From NCBI GenBank assembly GCA_902363555.1, contig CABJAM010000005.1, forward strand, positions 310,001-374,000: a DNA stretch of 64,000 bases, written 5' to 3'. Position numbers and translations under genes: made by a program. Each line of letters opens with the position of its first letter. The stretch's first letter is position 1. This DNA comes from Lachnospiraceae bacterium. GTDB lineage: Bacteria; Bacillota; Clostridia; Lachnospirales; Lachnospiraceae. Of this stretch, positions 49,049 to 57,905 are shown piece by piece. Under the pieces are notes generated by a model. It ran no database searches. It was not told the DNA's origin and saw only the letters and a program-made list of their open reading frames with translations.

Positions 49049-50104
49049 ATGGACATTAAAGCTTTACTCACAGATGCAGCAAATATGGGGGCCTCGGACG
49101 TCTTTATCGTGGCCGGCCTCCCATTTTCATATAAAGTCAACGGAAAAATCAACAGCATTAACGATATCCGTCTCATGCCTGCGGATACACAGGCGCTTGT
49201 GGAGGAAATCTATGAGCTGGCTGATCACCGGGATATGACCACCTTTTCAGAGACCGGCGACGACGACTTCTCATTTTCCATCAAGGGCGTCTCCCGATTC
49301 CGGGTCAGCACCTACAAGCAGCGGGGATCTCTGGCCGCCGTGGTACGTATCATCACCTTCCAACTGCCGGACCCGGCAAAGCTTGGTATCCCCGACGCGG
49401 TCATCCGCCTGTCCGCCCAAACGAAAGGACTGGTGCTGGTCACTGGCCCCGCCGGCAGCGGAAAATCCACCACATTGGCATGTATTATTGATGAGATCAA
49501 TCGTTCGCGGGAAAACCATATTATCACCCTGGAGGACCCACTGGAATATCTCCACAGCCATAAAAAAAGTATTGTCAGCCAGAGGGAAATCCTCAGTGAT
49601 ACCCAGTCTTACGTCAAAGCGCTGCGCGCCGCCCTGCGCCAGAGCCCGGATGTTATCCTCCTTGGTGAAATGCGCGACTACGAAACAATTAATGTCGCCA
49701 TGACCGCCGCGGAAACCGGCCATCTGGTCATCTCCACACTACACACCATCGGCGCGGCCAATACCATTGACCGGATCATCGACGTATTTCCGGCCAACCA
49801 GCAGCACCAGATCGCTATCCAGTTATCTATGGTTTTACAGGCTGTCGTTTCCCAGCAGTTAGTTCCCTGCACCGACGGCACTCAGGCTCCGGCATTTGAG
49901 ATTATGAATGTGAATACGGCCATCCGCAATATGATCCGCGATAACAAAATCCATCAGATCGACGGCACCATCTACTCCTCCGCCACTGCGGATATGATAT
50001 CCATGGACAACAGCCTGCTGGCGCTTTATAAAAGCGGCCGCATCTCTCAGGCCACCGCCCTGCTTTATGCCACGAACCCGGATATGCTAAAAAGAAAGCT
50101 GTAA
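49049..50104 (+). CDS. PilT-like type IV pilus/secretion ATPase
   Basis: A 351-residue hexameric P-loop motor ATPase. Walker A GPAGSGKST (133-141), the Asp box around ITLEDPLEY (159-167), Walker B VILLGEMRD (202-210) and the His box HLVISTLHT (225-233) are all intact. AIRNMIRDNK (291-300) corresponds to the AIRNLIRE motif that distinguishes PilT retraction ATPases from PilB/GspE. The N-terminal PAS-like domain is short, as in PilT. It is the only ATPase of this operon, so it may power both extension and retraction. The gene is last, after a 30-bp gap with an AAGGAGG site. Confidence 0.93.
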   Translation: MDIKALLTDAANMGASDVFIVAGLPFSYKVNGKINSINDIRLMPADTQALVEEIYELADHRDMTTFSETGDDDFSFSIKGVSRFRVSTYKQRGSLAAVVRIITFQLPDPAKLGIPDAVIRLSAQTKGLVLVTGPAGSGKSTTLACIIDEINRSRENHIITLEDPLEYLHSHKKSIVSQREILSDTQSYVKALRAALRQSPDVILLGEMRDYETINVAMTAAETGHLVISTLHTIGAANTIDRIIDVFPANQQHQIAIQLSMVLQAVVSQQLVPCTDGTQAPAFEIMNVNTAIRNMIRDNKIHQIDGTIYSSATADMISMDNSLLALYKSGRISQATALLYATNPDMLKRKL

Positions 50105-50106
50105 TA

Positions 50107-50216
50107 AAAGCCCGGCTGCAAAGCTGCGGATTCCTCCCCGGTAAAAGTGCAACTGCCCTAAGTAAGGCAGATCCATCTCAACCGGAACGAAACCCCAGCG
50201 ATAACAGCCGGGCTTT
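50107..50216. other. structured element/terminator between convergent operons
   Basis: AAAGCCCGGCTG (50107-50118) pairs with CAGCCGGGCTTT (50205-50216). The 86-nt interior carries its own stems CCGGT/ACCGG (50138-50142/50181-50185) and CTGCC/GGCAG (50153-50157/50166-50170), with unpaired GAAACCCC. T/A-rich sequence follows. It could act as a bidirectional terminator, but the ordered interior is more than a plain terminator needs. I could not match it to a known riboswitch. Confidence 0.6.
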
Positions 50217-50236
50217 AAATTATTTATTTATATTTA

Positions 50237-51316
50237 TTAACTGTTTTGAAGTTCAGAGCTGAGCACAAGGTCACTCTTTTCGCGAATATTGTGCGTTTTA
50301 AAGTAGGCCTCTTCTTTAGGTATCCATTCCGACAAAAAACGCCCCAGCATATATTCCCCGTTGCGCTCCAACAGTCTTTGCTTTTGAGTCTCCTTATCCA
50401 GATCCATAAACAGCTTCAGATCATAAATATCTCCAAAATAGGGATGAAGGCTGTAGGAGCCCTCGATGATCGTCAGCGGCTTTTCGCGAACGGTAACAAG
50501 CTTTGTCAGACGCTGCTGCATACAGTCGTAGCGCTGATAATCAAAGACCTGGCGGCGCGTAAGCAAAGGTTTTAGGACTTCTTTTTGGAAACGCTCATAA
50601 TCCACGTTGCCGCCCACCTCGGTGAGCCTCTCCTGAGTCCTCTGTTCAGGCCGCAGGAAAAAATCATCCACATGGATCTGATTGCAGTCATAGACCTCGC
50701 CCAAAAGCCGGCACAAAAAGCTTTTACCGCTGCCGCAGCGCCCATCGATCGCTACAAGTACCGGCCGTCCGTCTGCGTTACGCAGTAAACGGTCCACCCG
50801 CTCAAAAACCTCAATATAGCGCATAAAATCCGCGCTGATCACCCGATAAGCCGGTGCGTAAGCCTTCCGGTAAGCCGGTGAATGATGGGTCATCGGGCAG
50901 CCGGCCTTCTTATAATCCTCCACATAAGCCCGTACCATACAGGCATCAAAGGGCAGCTCCCCCTGCTCACAAAGCGCCACAAGTTTATCCAGGCGCTGTA
51001 TGAAAACACTTTTATCCGAATGGACCTGATTCGCCGTATTTACAAAAAAACGGTTAACCGTACTCAGACTTAAATGATTTTCAATCCCGTTAAGATACAG
51101 CCGGCCCAATTGATGGCCGATACTTTCATATCTTATCGGTGTTCCCGGCGGCACAGGAGACAGGCGCATACACTCCTTATAAAGCCGGTCAAGGCTCTCA
51201 CTGCTGTTGGAAATCATATGCCCGCCGCCAAATTCACTCTGATAGATCAGCTTTATAATGTCCTGTATCTCCATCTGGGGATACATGTTTAAATGCTGTA
51301 ATATTACATCCTTCAT
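50237..51316 (-). CDS. uridine kinase-like P-loop kinase with extra N-terminal domain
   Basis: A 359-residue protein. The C-terminal part (about 180-350) is a nucleoside/uridine-kinase-like P-loop domain with GRCGSGKSF (Walker A, about 192-200), HVDDFFL (substrate Asp pair) and an arginine-rich lid (QKQRLLERNG). The N-terminal 175 residues (MYPQMEIQDIIKLIYQSEFGGGH..., quoted in part) form a helical domain I do not recognise. The kinase may phosphorylate a nucleoside, vitamin or sugar. It lies downstream of an ECF transporter S-component in the same unit, suggesting that it traps the imported compound. Substrate unknown. Confidence 0.82.
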   Translation of the reverse strand: MKDVILQHLNMYPQMEIQDIIKLIYQSEFGGGHMISNSSESLDRLYKECMRLSPVPPGTPIRYESIGHQLGRLYLNGIENHLSLSTVNRFFVNTANQVHSDKSVFIQRLDKLVALCEQGELPFDACMVRAYVEDYKKAGCPMTHHSPAYRKAYAPAYRVISADFMRYIEVFERVDRLLRNADGRPVLVAIDGRCGSGKSFLCRLLGEVYDCNQIHVDDFFLRPEQRTQERLTEVGGNVDYERFQKEVLKPLLTRRQVFDYQRYDCMQQRLTKLVTVREKPLTIIEGSYSLHPYFGDIYDLKLFMDLDKETQKQRLLERNGEYMLGRFLSEWIPKEEAYFKTHNIREKSDLVLSSELQNS

Positions 51317-51364
51317 TCATCTACTCCATCGATACACAAAAGTGTATCCGCCTGGTACCCGCCT

Positions 51365-51895
51365 TTAATCCATTACCTTTGCCTTTCTCAAAGCCATGAT
51401 CAAAACAGGGATAAGTAAGATCTGAATAATGATCCCCGGAATCGCCCCGGTAACCGCTCCGGCCAAAAAAGCCGTAAAAGTAAAACCGCTTTCAAACAAT
51501 CCCAGACCCGTCATAAGAAATCGTACAATCCCCCAGACGATCCTTCCTGCAATCATAGCTCCGATCAGCGATATGTAGATTGAAGCTGTACCCTTTTTTA
51601 ACTTATAATATAACAATCCGGTCACCAGGCCGTACACTGCCAGTTCAAAAGCCATGGCTATGGCCGTGTACAGAGGCGGCATGCCAAATAGCATACTGCG
51701 CAGTAAGGGCACGATAAAGCCCACTGCCAGCCCATACTGCCACCCGCAGACATAACCGCAGATCAGCACAGGGATATGCATGGGCAAAAGCATGCTGCCA
51801 ATGCTTGGGATCTGAGCCGTCAAAAACGGCAGGACGATCCCCAGTGCCAGAAACAGAGCCGCCAAAACAAGATTCACAGTTTTACTTTTTTTCAT
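51365..51895 (-). CDS. ECF transporter substrate-binding S-component
   Basis: A 176-residue membrane protein with about five or six helices, starting at ATG 51895 after GAGGAGG; the upstream ATG 51910 would translate the ribosome site itself. The N-terminal LAALFLALGIVLPF and the HIPVLICGYVCGWQYGLAVGF pattern (quoted as HIPVLICGYVCG) are typical of energy-coupling-factor S-components that capture vitamins and related molecules. The A, A' and T subunits are not in the window, so it should use the shared module. The partner kinase gene follows after 48 bp. Confidence 0.88.
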   Translation of the reverse strand: MKKSKTVNLVLAALFLALGIVLPFLTAQIPSIGSMLLPMHIPVLICGYVCGWQYGLAVGFIVPLLRSMLFGMPPLYTAIAMAFELAVYGLVTGLLYYKLKKGTASIYISLIGAMIAGRIVWGIVRFLMTGLGLFESGFTFTAFLAGAVTGAIPGIIIQILLIPVLIMALRKAKVMD

Positions 51896-51918
51896 ATGTA
51901 TCCTCCTCATAATAACCT

Positions 51919-51947
51919 GTAACCGTTCAGAGAAACTAAACGGTTAC
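51919..51947. repeat. short GTAAC-type inverted repeat in leader
   Basis: GTAACCGTT and AACGGTTAC (9-bp perfect arms) face each other between the promoter and the ECF S-component start. Confidence 0.65.
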
Positions 51948-51970
51948 AAAACCTTTATTTTATGAGAAGA

Positions 51971-52026
51971 ATTATAACGAAAACCCATCAAAATGGTCAA
52001 AGCAAACGCACGCAAACGTTTGCTTT
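51971..52026 (-). promoter_or_regulatory. promoter and LacI/PurR-like operator of ECF-kinase unit
   Basis: On the minus strand TTGACC (52000-51995), 18 bp, TATAAT (51976-51971). Just upstream lies ACGCAAACGTTTGCTT (52010-52025), a palindrome close to E. coli PurR-type LacI-family operators. AAAGCAAACG (51999-52008) also pairs with CGTTTGCTTT (52017-52026), so the same bases could form the pyrF terminator stem. Confidence 0.65.
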
Positions 52027-52033
52027 AATGCAA

Positions 52034-52957
52034 TCAACCAAGAGCTGCCGCAATGTCCTGCTGCATATCGATCACAGCCTGACGGGAAGCATCTGCAAAG
52101 CCTTCCGGTCCAAAGCTCTCATACTTCGGCTGCTTATAAGCTGCGATAATCCCCCTGGAGGAATTGACGATAGCGCCCAGGCCATCCTCATTAAAATAAT
52201 TGACCAGGTCAGCGCCTTTAGCGCCCTGTGCACCGTAACCGGGTACGAGGATAAAAGCCTTTGGCATCAGCTTGCGGAGCACGGCGCCCATCTCCGGATA
52301 GGTAGCGCCAACAACAGCGCCTACATAGCTGTAGCCGCACTGGCCCATATGCTGAGCTCCCCATTCCACAACCTTTTCAGCCACCAGCTCGTAAAGTGGA
52401 CGGCCATTCACAAGCTGATCCTGGAACTCACCGCTGGACGGGTTGGATGTTTTTGTCAGAATAAACATGCCCTTCTTTTCAGGAATGGCCACATCGATAA
52501 ATGGCTGTACGCTGTCGGTTCCCATATAAGGATTGATCGTAATAAAATCCTCATCAAAACCATACCAGGTCTTACTTCCCACCGTTGCCTTTCCCAGATG
52601 GCCGGTAGCATAAGCACCGGAGGTCGAACCGATATCCCCACGCTTAATATCACCGATCACGAGCAGATCCTTCTCATGGCAGTAATCCAGCGTTTTTTTG
52701 AAAGCCATGATTCCCGGAATACCAAACTGCTCATACATGGCGATCTGCGGCTTCACTGCCGGGATCAGATCACAGGTTGCATCTACGATAGCTTTATTAA
52801 ACTGCCAGATGGCCTCTGCGGCTCCCTCCAAAGTCTCCCCCAGCTCCTTATAAGCCTTCTCTTTAATAAAATCCGGCACATAGGAAAGCATCGGGTCCAG
52901 ACCCACCTCAATGGGTGCATTTGTCTTTTTGATCTTTTCAATTAATTTATCAATCAC
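52034..52957 (-). CDS. pyrF: orotidine 5'-phosphate decarboxylase, type 2
   Basis: A 307-residue enzyme for the last step of UMP synthesis. The catalytic block is DIKRGDIGSTSGAYATG with the Asp-Lys-Asp relay, and IEVGLDPML marks the N-terminal strand. It belongs to the longer subfamily 2 (about 300 residues). The start is GTG 52957, 8 nt after GGGAGG; the ATG at 53005 lies upstream of that site. It stands alone here; no other pyr genes are next to it. Confidence 0.95.
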   Translation of the reverse strand: MIDKLIEKIKKTNAPIEVGLDPMLSYVPDFIKEKAYKELGETLEGAAEAIWQFNKAIVDATCDLIPAVKPQIAMYEQFGIPGIMAFKKTLDYCHEKDLLVIGDIKRGDIGSTSGAYATGHLGKATVGSKTWYGFDEDFITINPYMGTDSVQPFIDVAIPEKKGMFILTKTSNPSSGEFQDQLVNGRPLYELVAEKVVEWGAQHMGQCGYSYVGAVVGATYPEMGAVLRKLMPKAFILVPGYGAQGAKGADLVNYFNEDGLGAIVNSSRGIIAAYKQPKYESFGPEGFADASRQAVIDMQQDIAAALG

Positions 52958-53042
52958 TAAAAGTTCCTCCCTTATCTCTTTTCGTTTCATTTCGCAGACA
53001 TTCAAGACCTTTAAATATTCAAATGTCTTTAACTGCTACTCT

Positions 53043-53071
53043 ATTCTAACAAAAAATGACACAACAGGCAA
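53043..53071 (-). promoter_or_regulatory. probable promoter of pyrF
   Basis: On the minus strand TTGCCT (53071-53066), 17 bp, TAGAAT (53048-53043), directly after the TetR gene stop. Confidence 0.45.
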
Positions 53072-53074
53072 TAA

Positions 53075-53671
53075 CTACTTCAACGCCTTTTCCAGAGTTA
53101 TCATGGAGTATTCAACCATTTTTTTCCGTTTCTGGGGCGTATACCCGGGAGACATGACCATCTGCAAAAATCCAAGAATGAGAAAATAAACATAGTCACG
53201 ATCCGTATCCTCCCGCAATAGCCCCTCCTGTTCTAATTTCATCGAAAAAATGTCCATGATGCGGTCAATATATTTCTGGAGCAGCTCACAAATGCGCCCC
53301 TGGTCCTGCATTTTCCTGGCCACCGCCGGCGCGTCGCTGACCAGCTTTTTACCCAGGTCAAAAAAGGTTCCCAGACGGCTGCCCTCATCCATCATACCCA
53401 CCAGAATCAAAAAACAGTCCTCCACAGTTTTTGCCTGCTCCAGGGCACCGGATGTCTCCACCATGATCACATCCAACTGGTAAAACAGCGCCCGGGCGAT
53501 CATCTCCTCTTTGCTGTCAAAATACTCATAAATCGTTCCCTTACCAATCCCCGCTTCTCTGGCAATATCCGCCACGATCAGTTGAGTCACGTCCTGACCG
53601 TCACAGATGAGACGGTTCACCGCCTCATATACTGCAACGATTTTCGGGGATGCATCCAAGCTTTTACGCAT
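53075..53671 (-). CDS. TetR/AcrR-family repressor
   Basis: A 198-residue regulator. The N-terminal helix-turn-helix (about 28-55) has VADIAREAGIGKGTIYEYFDSKEEM, quoted as AGIGKGTIYEYF, typical of the family. The C-terminal ligand domain is unspecific. It overlaps the end of the RND exporter gene by 8 bp, so it is the second gene of that operon. It very likely represses it through the palindrome at 57869-57892. The inducer would be a substrate of the pump. Confidence 0.93.
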   Translation of the reverse strand: MRKSLDASPKIVAVYEAVNRLICDGQDVTQLIVADIAREAGIGKGTIYEYFDSKEEMIARALFYQLDVIMVETSGALEQAKTVEDCFLILVGMMDEGSRLGTFFDLGKKLVSDAPAVARKMQDQGRICELLQKYIDRIMDIFSMKLEQEGLLREDTDRDYVYFLILGFLQMVMSPGYTPQKRKKMVEYSMITLEKALK

Positions 53672-56600
53672 CCGGCCCCTGTTCCTCCTTCATCTGTGAA
53701 TCTGACGCGCCATTTCCATAAATTTCGGGGATGATCTCATTATCCGTCATCGTCTTTTTATCCTCACCATCTTCGGAAATAAGCGTCATATCAATCTTTA
53801 TCGTATCATCTGTCACTACATTTTTCTTTTCCTTCCGGTTAAAAATATCATAAATGACCGGCACTACAAACAATGTCATAAATGTACCATAGATCAGACC
53901 GCCGATGGTTACGATTGCCATTGGCTGGACCATATCACTGCCGGAGCCAAGCCCCAGCGCCATTGTGGACATGGCAAGGATCGTCGTCATCGCCGTCATA
54001 AGGATCGGTCTTAAACGGGTCTTACCTGTAAGGATCAGAGCTTCCTTCTTGGGCGTTCCCGCCGCTCTGAGCTGATTGGCATAATCAATAAACACAATAC
54101 CGTTATTTACAATAATACCACACAGCATGACAAAACCAACCATTGCGATAACACTTAATATATTATTGGTCAAAAGCAGGCTCAGGAAACCTCCGGTAAA
54201 TGCCAGAGGAATCGTAAACAGCACGATAAATGGAGATAAGAGCGACTGGAACTGGGCTACCATGATCAAATACATGATAATGATACCAAGAGCCAGCAGC
54301 TTCACAAGCTCCTGAACAGCCTCCTGCGTCGACTCATCCTCGCCGGAAAACTCCAGTGTATAGCCATCCGGCAATTCATAATCCTTCAACACGTTTTTAA
54401 ATTCGCGGGCCACCAGTGTGGCATTGTGTGTTTCATCAATGCCGCTGGATACGGAAATGTAACGCTGCTGCGCATCACGCCGTATGGACGCCAGACCTGT
54501 ATCATCAGTAAATACGGCAATTTCGGACAATGGCACTTCCACGCTCTCACCCTGGGCATTGGTCGTTTTCAGGATCACATCCTTTAAATCCTCCCGGCTC
54601 ATAGTGGAATCCGCCTCATCGATCACTGTAATCGCGTACTCTTTATTATTATCTGTAATGGTTGTCGCCGATGTAGGCGACTTGATCATCGCCGCAAGCT
54701 GCTGATACACCTGGGCCACGGTCAGCGAATGAAGCATGGCTTTTTCTTTATCCACAGTCACCCGCAGCTCCGCTACCGGATGCTCCTGGCCGTTGGACAC
54801 CTCCACAGTACCTGGAAGCTTTTCCAGCTCAGCCGCCAGGTCATCAGCAATGGCTTTTAATGTATCGATATCCCGGCCCTTGATCATAACACTGATGCCG
54901 GAGCCGCCCAGCGCAGACATATCCATGGTCGAACCGCTGGCCGTCACCTCACAGTCCAGATCCGCCATCATATCCTCGATCTGTGCGGCCACCGCCTTAC
55001 TTGTGGCTTTCTTATCCTCCTTGAGAATGACATACATCGTCGCATTATCCGTGGCAGCGGCGGATGCAGAGCCCATCATACTCAGGGATGAGCCAGCCAT
55101 AACACCCACATGATCCACATCCTCCATGGACAATATCCGGTTCATCACCTCATCCGCCATGGCTGAGGTCTTGTCCAGAGGTGTATCCTCCTCCATCTTA
55201 ATAGAGACGGAAATCTGTGTACTGTCCATATCGCCCATAAATTCCATACCCTTGGAAAGCACGCCCACGATACTTCCCACAAACAAGACAAGGACAATAG
55301 CAATAACAACAATCTTATATTTCAAAGCCCAGCGCAGCGCCCGTCCGTAGCCATTGATCACCTTATCAAACAGTCCGTGCTTGCGCTCCTTTGTTTTATC
55401 CAGTATTCTGGACGAGATCATGGGAACCACTGTCAGGGCCACAATCAGACTGGCCAGCAGCGAATAGGCAATGGTCAGCACCAGGTCCATAAATAACTGC
55501 TTTGTAATACCTTCCACAAATATGATCGGCGTCCATATACAAATCGTCGTCAGCGTGGAAGCGATAATTGCGCCGGTCACCTGCTTGGCGCCCTGGATGG
55601 CCGCCTTATGAGCCGGTACGCCCAGATGCCGGAGCCTGTATATATTTTCAATAACGACAATGGAGTTATCCACAAGCATACCTACGCCCAGGGCCAGACC
55701 TGACAATGAAATAATATTCATCGTCACTCCAGAGAAATACATCAGCGCCAGGGCAAAAACCACGCTGACCGGTATGGATATGGCAACCACCGCCGTCGGT
55801 TTAATATCTTTAAGGAAGAAGATCAATATGATGATCGCCAGGATACCGCCAATGATCAGATTGCTCAATACGGATTCAATCACCATGTCTATGTAAACGC
55901 CCTGGTCCATGAGCGCTGTCATGCTCAGTCCATAACCGGCCACCTTGTCACCGGACATATACTTGCGCACCAGCTTGGCCACATCGGCTGTGGAGAAGTC
56001 CGTCTGCTTTTCAATGGACAGCAGAACGGCATTTGCCCCGTCCATCTTCGCATAAATATCCGCGGAGTTATCGGTGACAACCACGTCGGCCACATCTTTC
56101 AGATGGACAACGCCCAGATCCTGGTCCGACAGATCCATAAGTACGAGATTTTCAGCTTCCTCAAGACTGAGTACCTTGTCGCCCACGCGGACCATGTAGG
56201 AGATGCCCTCTTCCGTAACATAGCCGGCCGGCATGGAGAAATTCTGCGCGGTCAGGATATTCTTAACCATATCCACCGTCAGCACATTGCTTAAATCCGA
56301 ACTGTCAAGCGTCGATTCCTTTGTGCTGTCCAGTTGGCTCTGAGACTGTTCAAGCTGTGTTTCTCCCATGGACATTTTCGCTTCTGCAACGCTCATCTCT
56401 ACGGTCGCCAGCGCTTTGTTTTTGCTGAGCTGCGCCGCTGCCTGGGCAAGTGTCGTCTTTCCTGAGGCAACCTGTGCCTCAGCCTGGGCAATGGCAGCTT
56501 TTCCCTGTTCGATTGCCGCCTTGCCATCTGTGATCTGTTTTCTCAGAGCATCCATCGATTCCTGCTGTGATTCAAAGACAGCTTTCAGCGCCGCCAGCTC

Positions 56601-57848
56601 TGCCAGCTTTGATGCCACACCGGATGACTGTTCAGCAAGGGTTCCAAGCTGCTCATCCACCTGTGCCAGCTCTGTGGGATTATCGTTCCTTCTCTGGTCG
56701 ACTGCGGCGATCTGGGCATTCACGCCTTCCAGCAGGCTGCCTGGACCTGCAAGCTGGCTGTTCTTATCTTCCTCCGTCAGGTCAGGATTATTTTTGATCT
56801 GTTCGATCTCCGCTTCAAGCTGAGCTTTTTGCTCGACTAATGCATCATAAGCTGCCTTACCGGCATCCGACTCCAGGGCCGCCTTTTCCGCCTCAAGCTC
56901 CGCTTTTTTGGCCGCCAGGTCCGATGCCTGCTGCGCATACTGTGCCGCCTGCGCATTGAGCTCCGCTTCCTGATTTTTTAAGGACTGGTACTCCTCCTCG
57001 GCCTTGGTGAGAATACTTTCCATCTGGAGCAGCTCGGCTTCCTTCTCTGCGAGCTGAGCTTTCTGGATAGCGATCTCATTTTCACCCTTTGATAATTCGG
57101 ACTGGGCGCCGCTGATCTGCGCTTCTGCATTGGCAAGCTGCGAAGCTGCATTATCCTTTGTGCTGTCCAACTGTTCTTTGCCGCTGCTCAGCTGATCCCT
57201 TGCATCATCCAGCTCCTGCTGTGCCTCGTCGAACTTTTCATTGATCTTATCCTTAAACTTTTTATTCAGCGCTTCTACCCGGTCTTCACGGATGATCACC
57301 TGGACCGATTCCTCCAAAAGTCCGGATGCGCTCACACTGGCCACACCGTCGATACTTTCAATATCGGCTTCCACATAGCTGCTGACCATATCTGACACCT
57401 GAGCGGTCGTCATTCCCTCACCGGACACAGCCACCATCATCACAGGAAGCATACTGGGGTTCATCTTCATAATGATCGGACTTCCCACCGTATCCGGCCA
57501 GTAGGACTCCAGCATGTCCAGGCTCTCCCGCATCTCAATAGTCACAGCGTCCATGTTGGCGCTGTTATTAAACTCCAGAACAACCATGGAATAATTCTCG
57601 CTGGATGTGGATGTAATATGCTTAATATTACTTACAGTGGCCATGGACGATTCGATGGGCTTGGTTACAACCTCCTCCACCTCCTCAGGGCTTGCGCCCC
57701 CGTAGGTCGTCATCACCATGGCATATGGCAGATTCATGCTTGGCAGCAGATCTGTCGAAAGATTTGTAAATGCCATATAGCCCATAATGAGCACGATGAT
57801 CACACCGACCACCACGGTAAATGGCTTTTTTACGCTAAATCGTGACAT
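53664..57848 (-). CDS. RND-superfamily exporter with large coiled-coil insertion
   Basis: A 1394-residue inner-membrane proton-driven exporter of the HAE1/SwrC type. It has an N-terminal helix (about 11-28), porter-domain motifs such as DLLPSMNLPYAMV and GASPEEVEEVVTKPIE, the central transmembrane block with GLALGVGMLVDNSIVVIENIYR (quoted as LGVGMLVDNSIVVIENIYR; essential Asp), and a second half ending in YDIFNRKEKK. About 320 residues (200-515) of Ala/Glu/Gln/Lys heptad-like sequence are inserted in the first porter loop, predicted to form a long coiled coil. Normal members are about 1050 residues. No membrane-fusion protein is nearby, so the insertion may replace it. Confidence 0.93.
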   Translation of the reverse strand: MSRFSVKKPFTVVVGVIIVLIMGYMAFTNLSTDLLPSMNLPYAMVMTTYGGASPEEVEEVVTKPIESSMATVSNIKHITSTSSENYSMVVLEFNNSANMDAVTIEMRESLDMLESYWPDTVGSPIIMKMNPSMLPVMMVAVSGEGMTTAQVSDMVSSYVEADIESIDGVASVSASGLLEESVQVIIREDRVEALNKKFKDKINEKFDEAQQELDDARDQLSSGKEQLDSTKDNAASQLANAEAQISGAQSELSKGENEIAIQKAQLAEKEAELLQMESILTKAEEEYQSLKNQEAELNAQAAQYAQQASDLAAKKAELEAEKAALESDAGKAAYDALVEQKAQLEAEIEQIKNNPDLTEEDKNSQLAGPGSLLEGVNAQIAAVDQRRNDNPTELAQVDEQLGTLAEQSSGVASKLAELAALKAVFESQQESMDALRKQITDGKAAIEQGKAAIAQAEAQVASGKTTLAQAAAQLSKNKALATVEMSVAEAKMSMGETQLEQSQSQLDSTKESTLDSSDLSNVLTVDMVKNILTAQNFSMPAGYVTEEGISYMVRVGDKVLSLEEAENLVLMDLSDQDLGVVHLKDVADVVVTDNSADIYAKMDGANAVLLSIEKQTDFSTADVAKLVRKYMSGDKVAGYGLSMTALMDQGVYIDMVIESVLSNLIIGGILAIIILIFFLKDIKPTAVVAISIPVSVVFALALMYFSGVTMNIISLSGLALGVGMLVDNSIVVIENIYRLRHLGVPAHKAAIQGAKQVTGAIIASTLTTICIWTPIIFVEGITKQLFMDLVLTIAYSLLASLIVALTVVPMISSRILDKTKERKHGLFDKVINGYGRALRWALKYKIVVIAIVLVLFVGSIVGVLSKGMEFMGDMDSTQISVSIKMEEDTPLDKTSAMADEVMNRILSMEDVDHVGVMAGSSLSMMGSASAAATDNATMYVILKEDKKATSKAVAAQIEDMMADLDCEVTASGSTMDMSALGGSGISVMIKGRDIDTLKAIADDLAAELEKLPGTVEVSNGQEHPVAELRVTVDKEKAMLHSLTVAQVYQQLAAMIKSPTSATTITDNNKEYAITVIDEADSTMSREDLKDVILKTTNAQGESVEVPLSEIAVFTDDTGLASIRRDAQQRYISVSSGIDETHNATLVAREFKNVLKDYELPDGYTLEFSGEDESTQEAVQELVKLLALGIIIMYLIMVAQFQSLLSPFIVLFTIPLAFTGGFLSLLLTNNILSVIAMVGFVMLCGIIVNNGIVFIDYANQLRAAGTPKKEALILTGKTRLRPILMTAMTTILAMSTMALGLGSGSDMVQPMAIVTIGGLIYGTFMTLFVVPVIYDIFNRKEKKNVVTDDTIKIDMTLISEDGEDKKTMTDNEIIPEIYGNGASDSQMKEEQGPDA

Positions 57849-57868
57849 CTTCTATATCCTCCATTGAT

Positions 57869-57892
57869 TTCCGTCCGACCGGTCGGTCGGAA
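57869..57892 (-). promoter_or_regulatory. TetR-type operator upstream of RND operon
   Basis: TTCCGTCCGACC/GGTCGGTCGGAA is a 24-bp palindrome with one mismatched pair and a CCGACCGGTCGG centre, as in many TetR/AcrR operators. It lies between the -10 and the ribosome site, fitting repression by the linked TetR protein. Confidence 0.8.
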
Positions 57893-57905
57893 CGATGTTA
57901 TATAA

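Noticed and set aside
50107..50216. Known riboswitch (cobalamin or c-di-GMP-I)
   Set aside because: Some short motifs look similar (GCAAAGC, CCTAAG), but the conserved core order of either class is not present, and the position is between two convergent gene ends.
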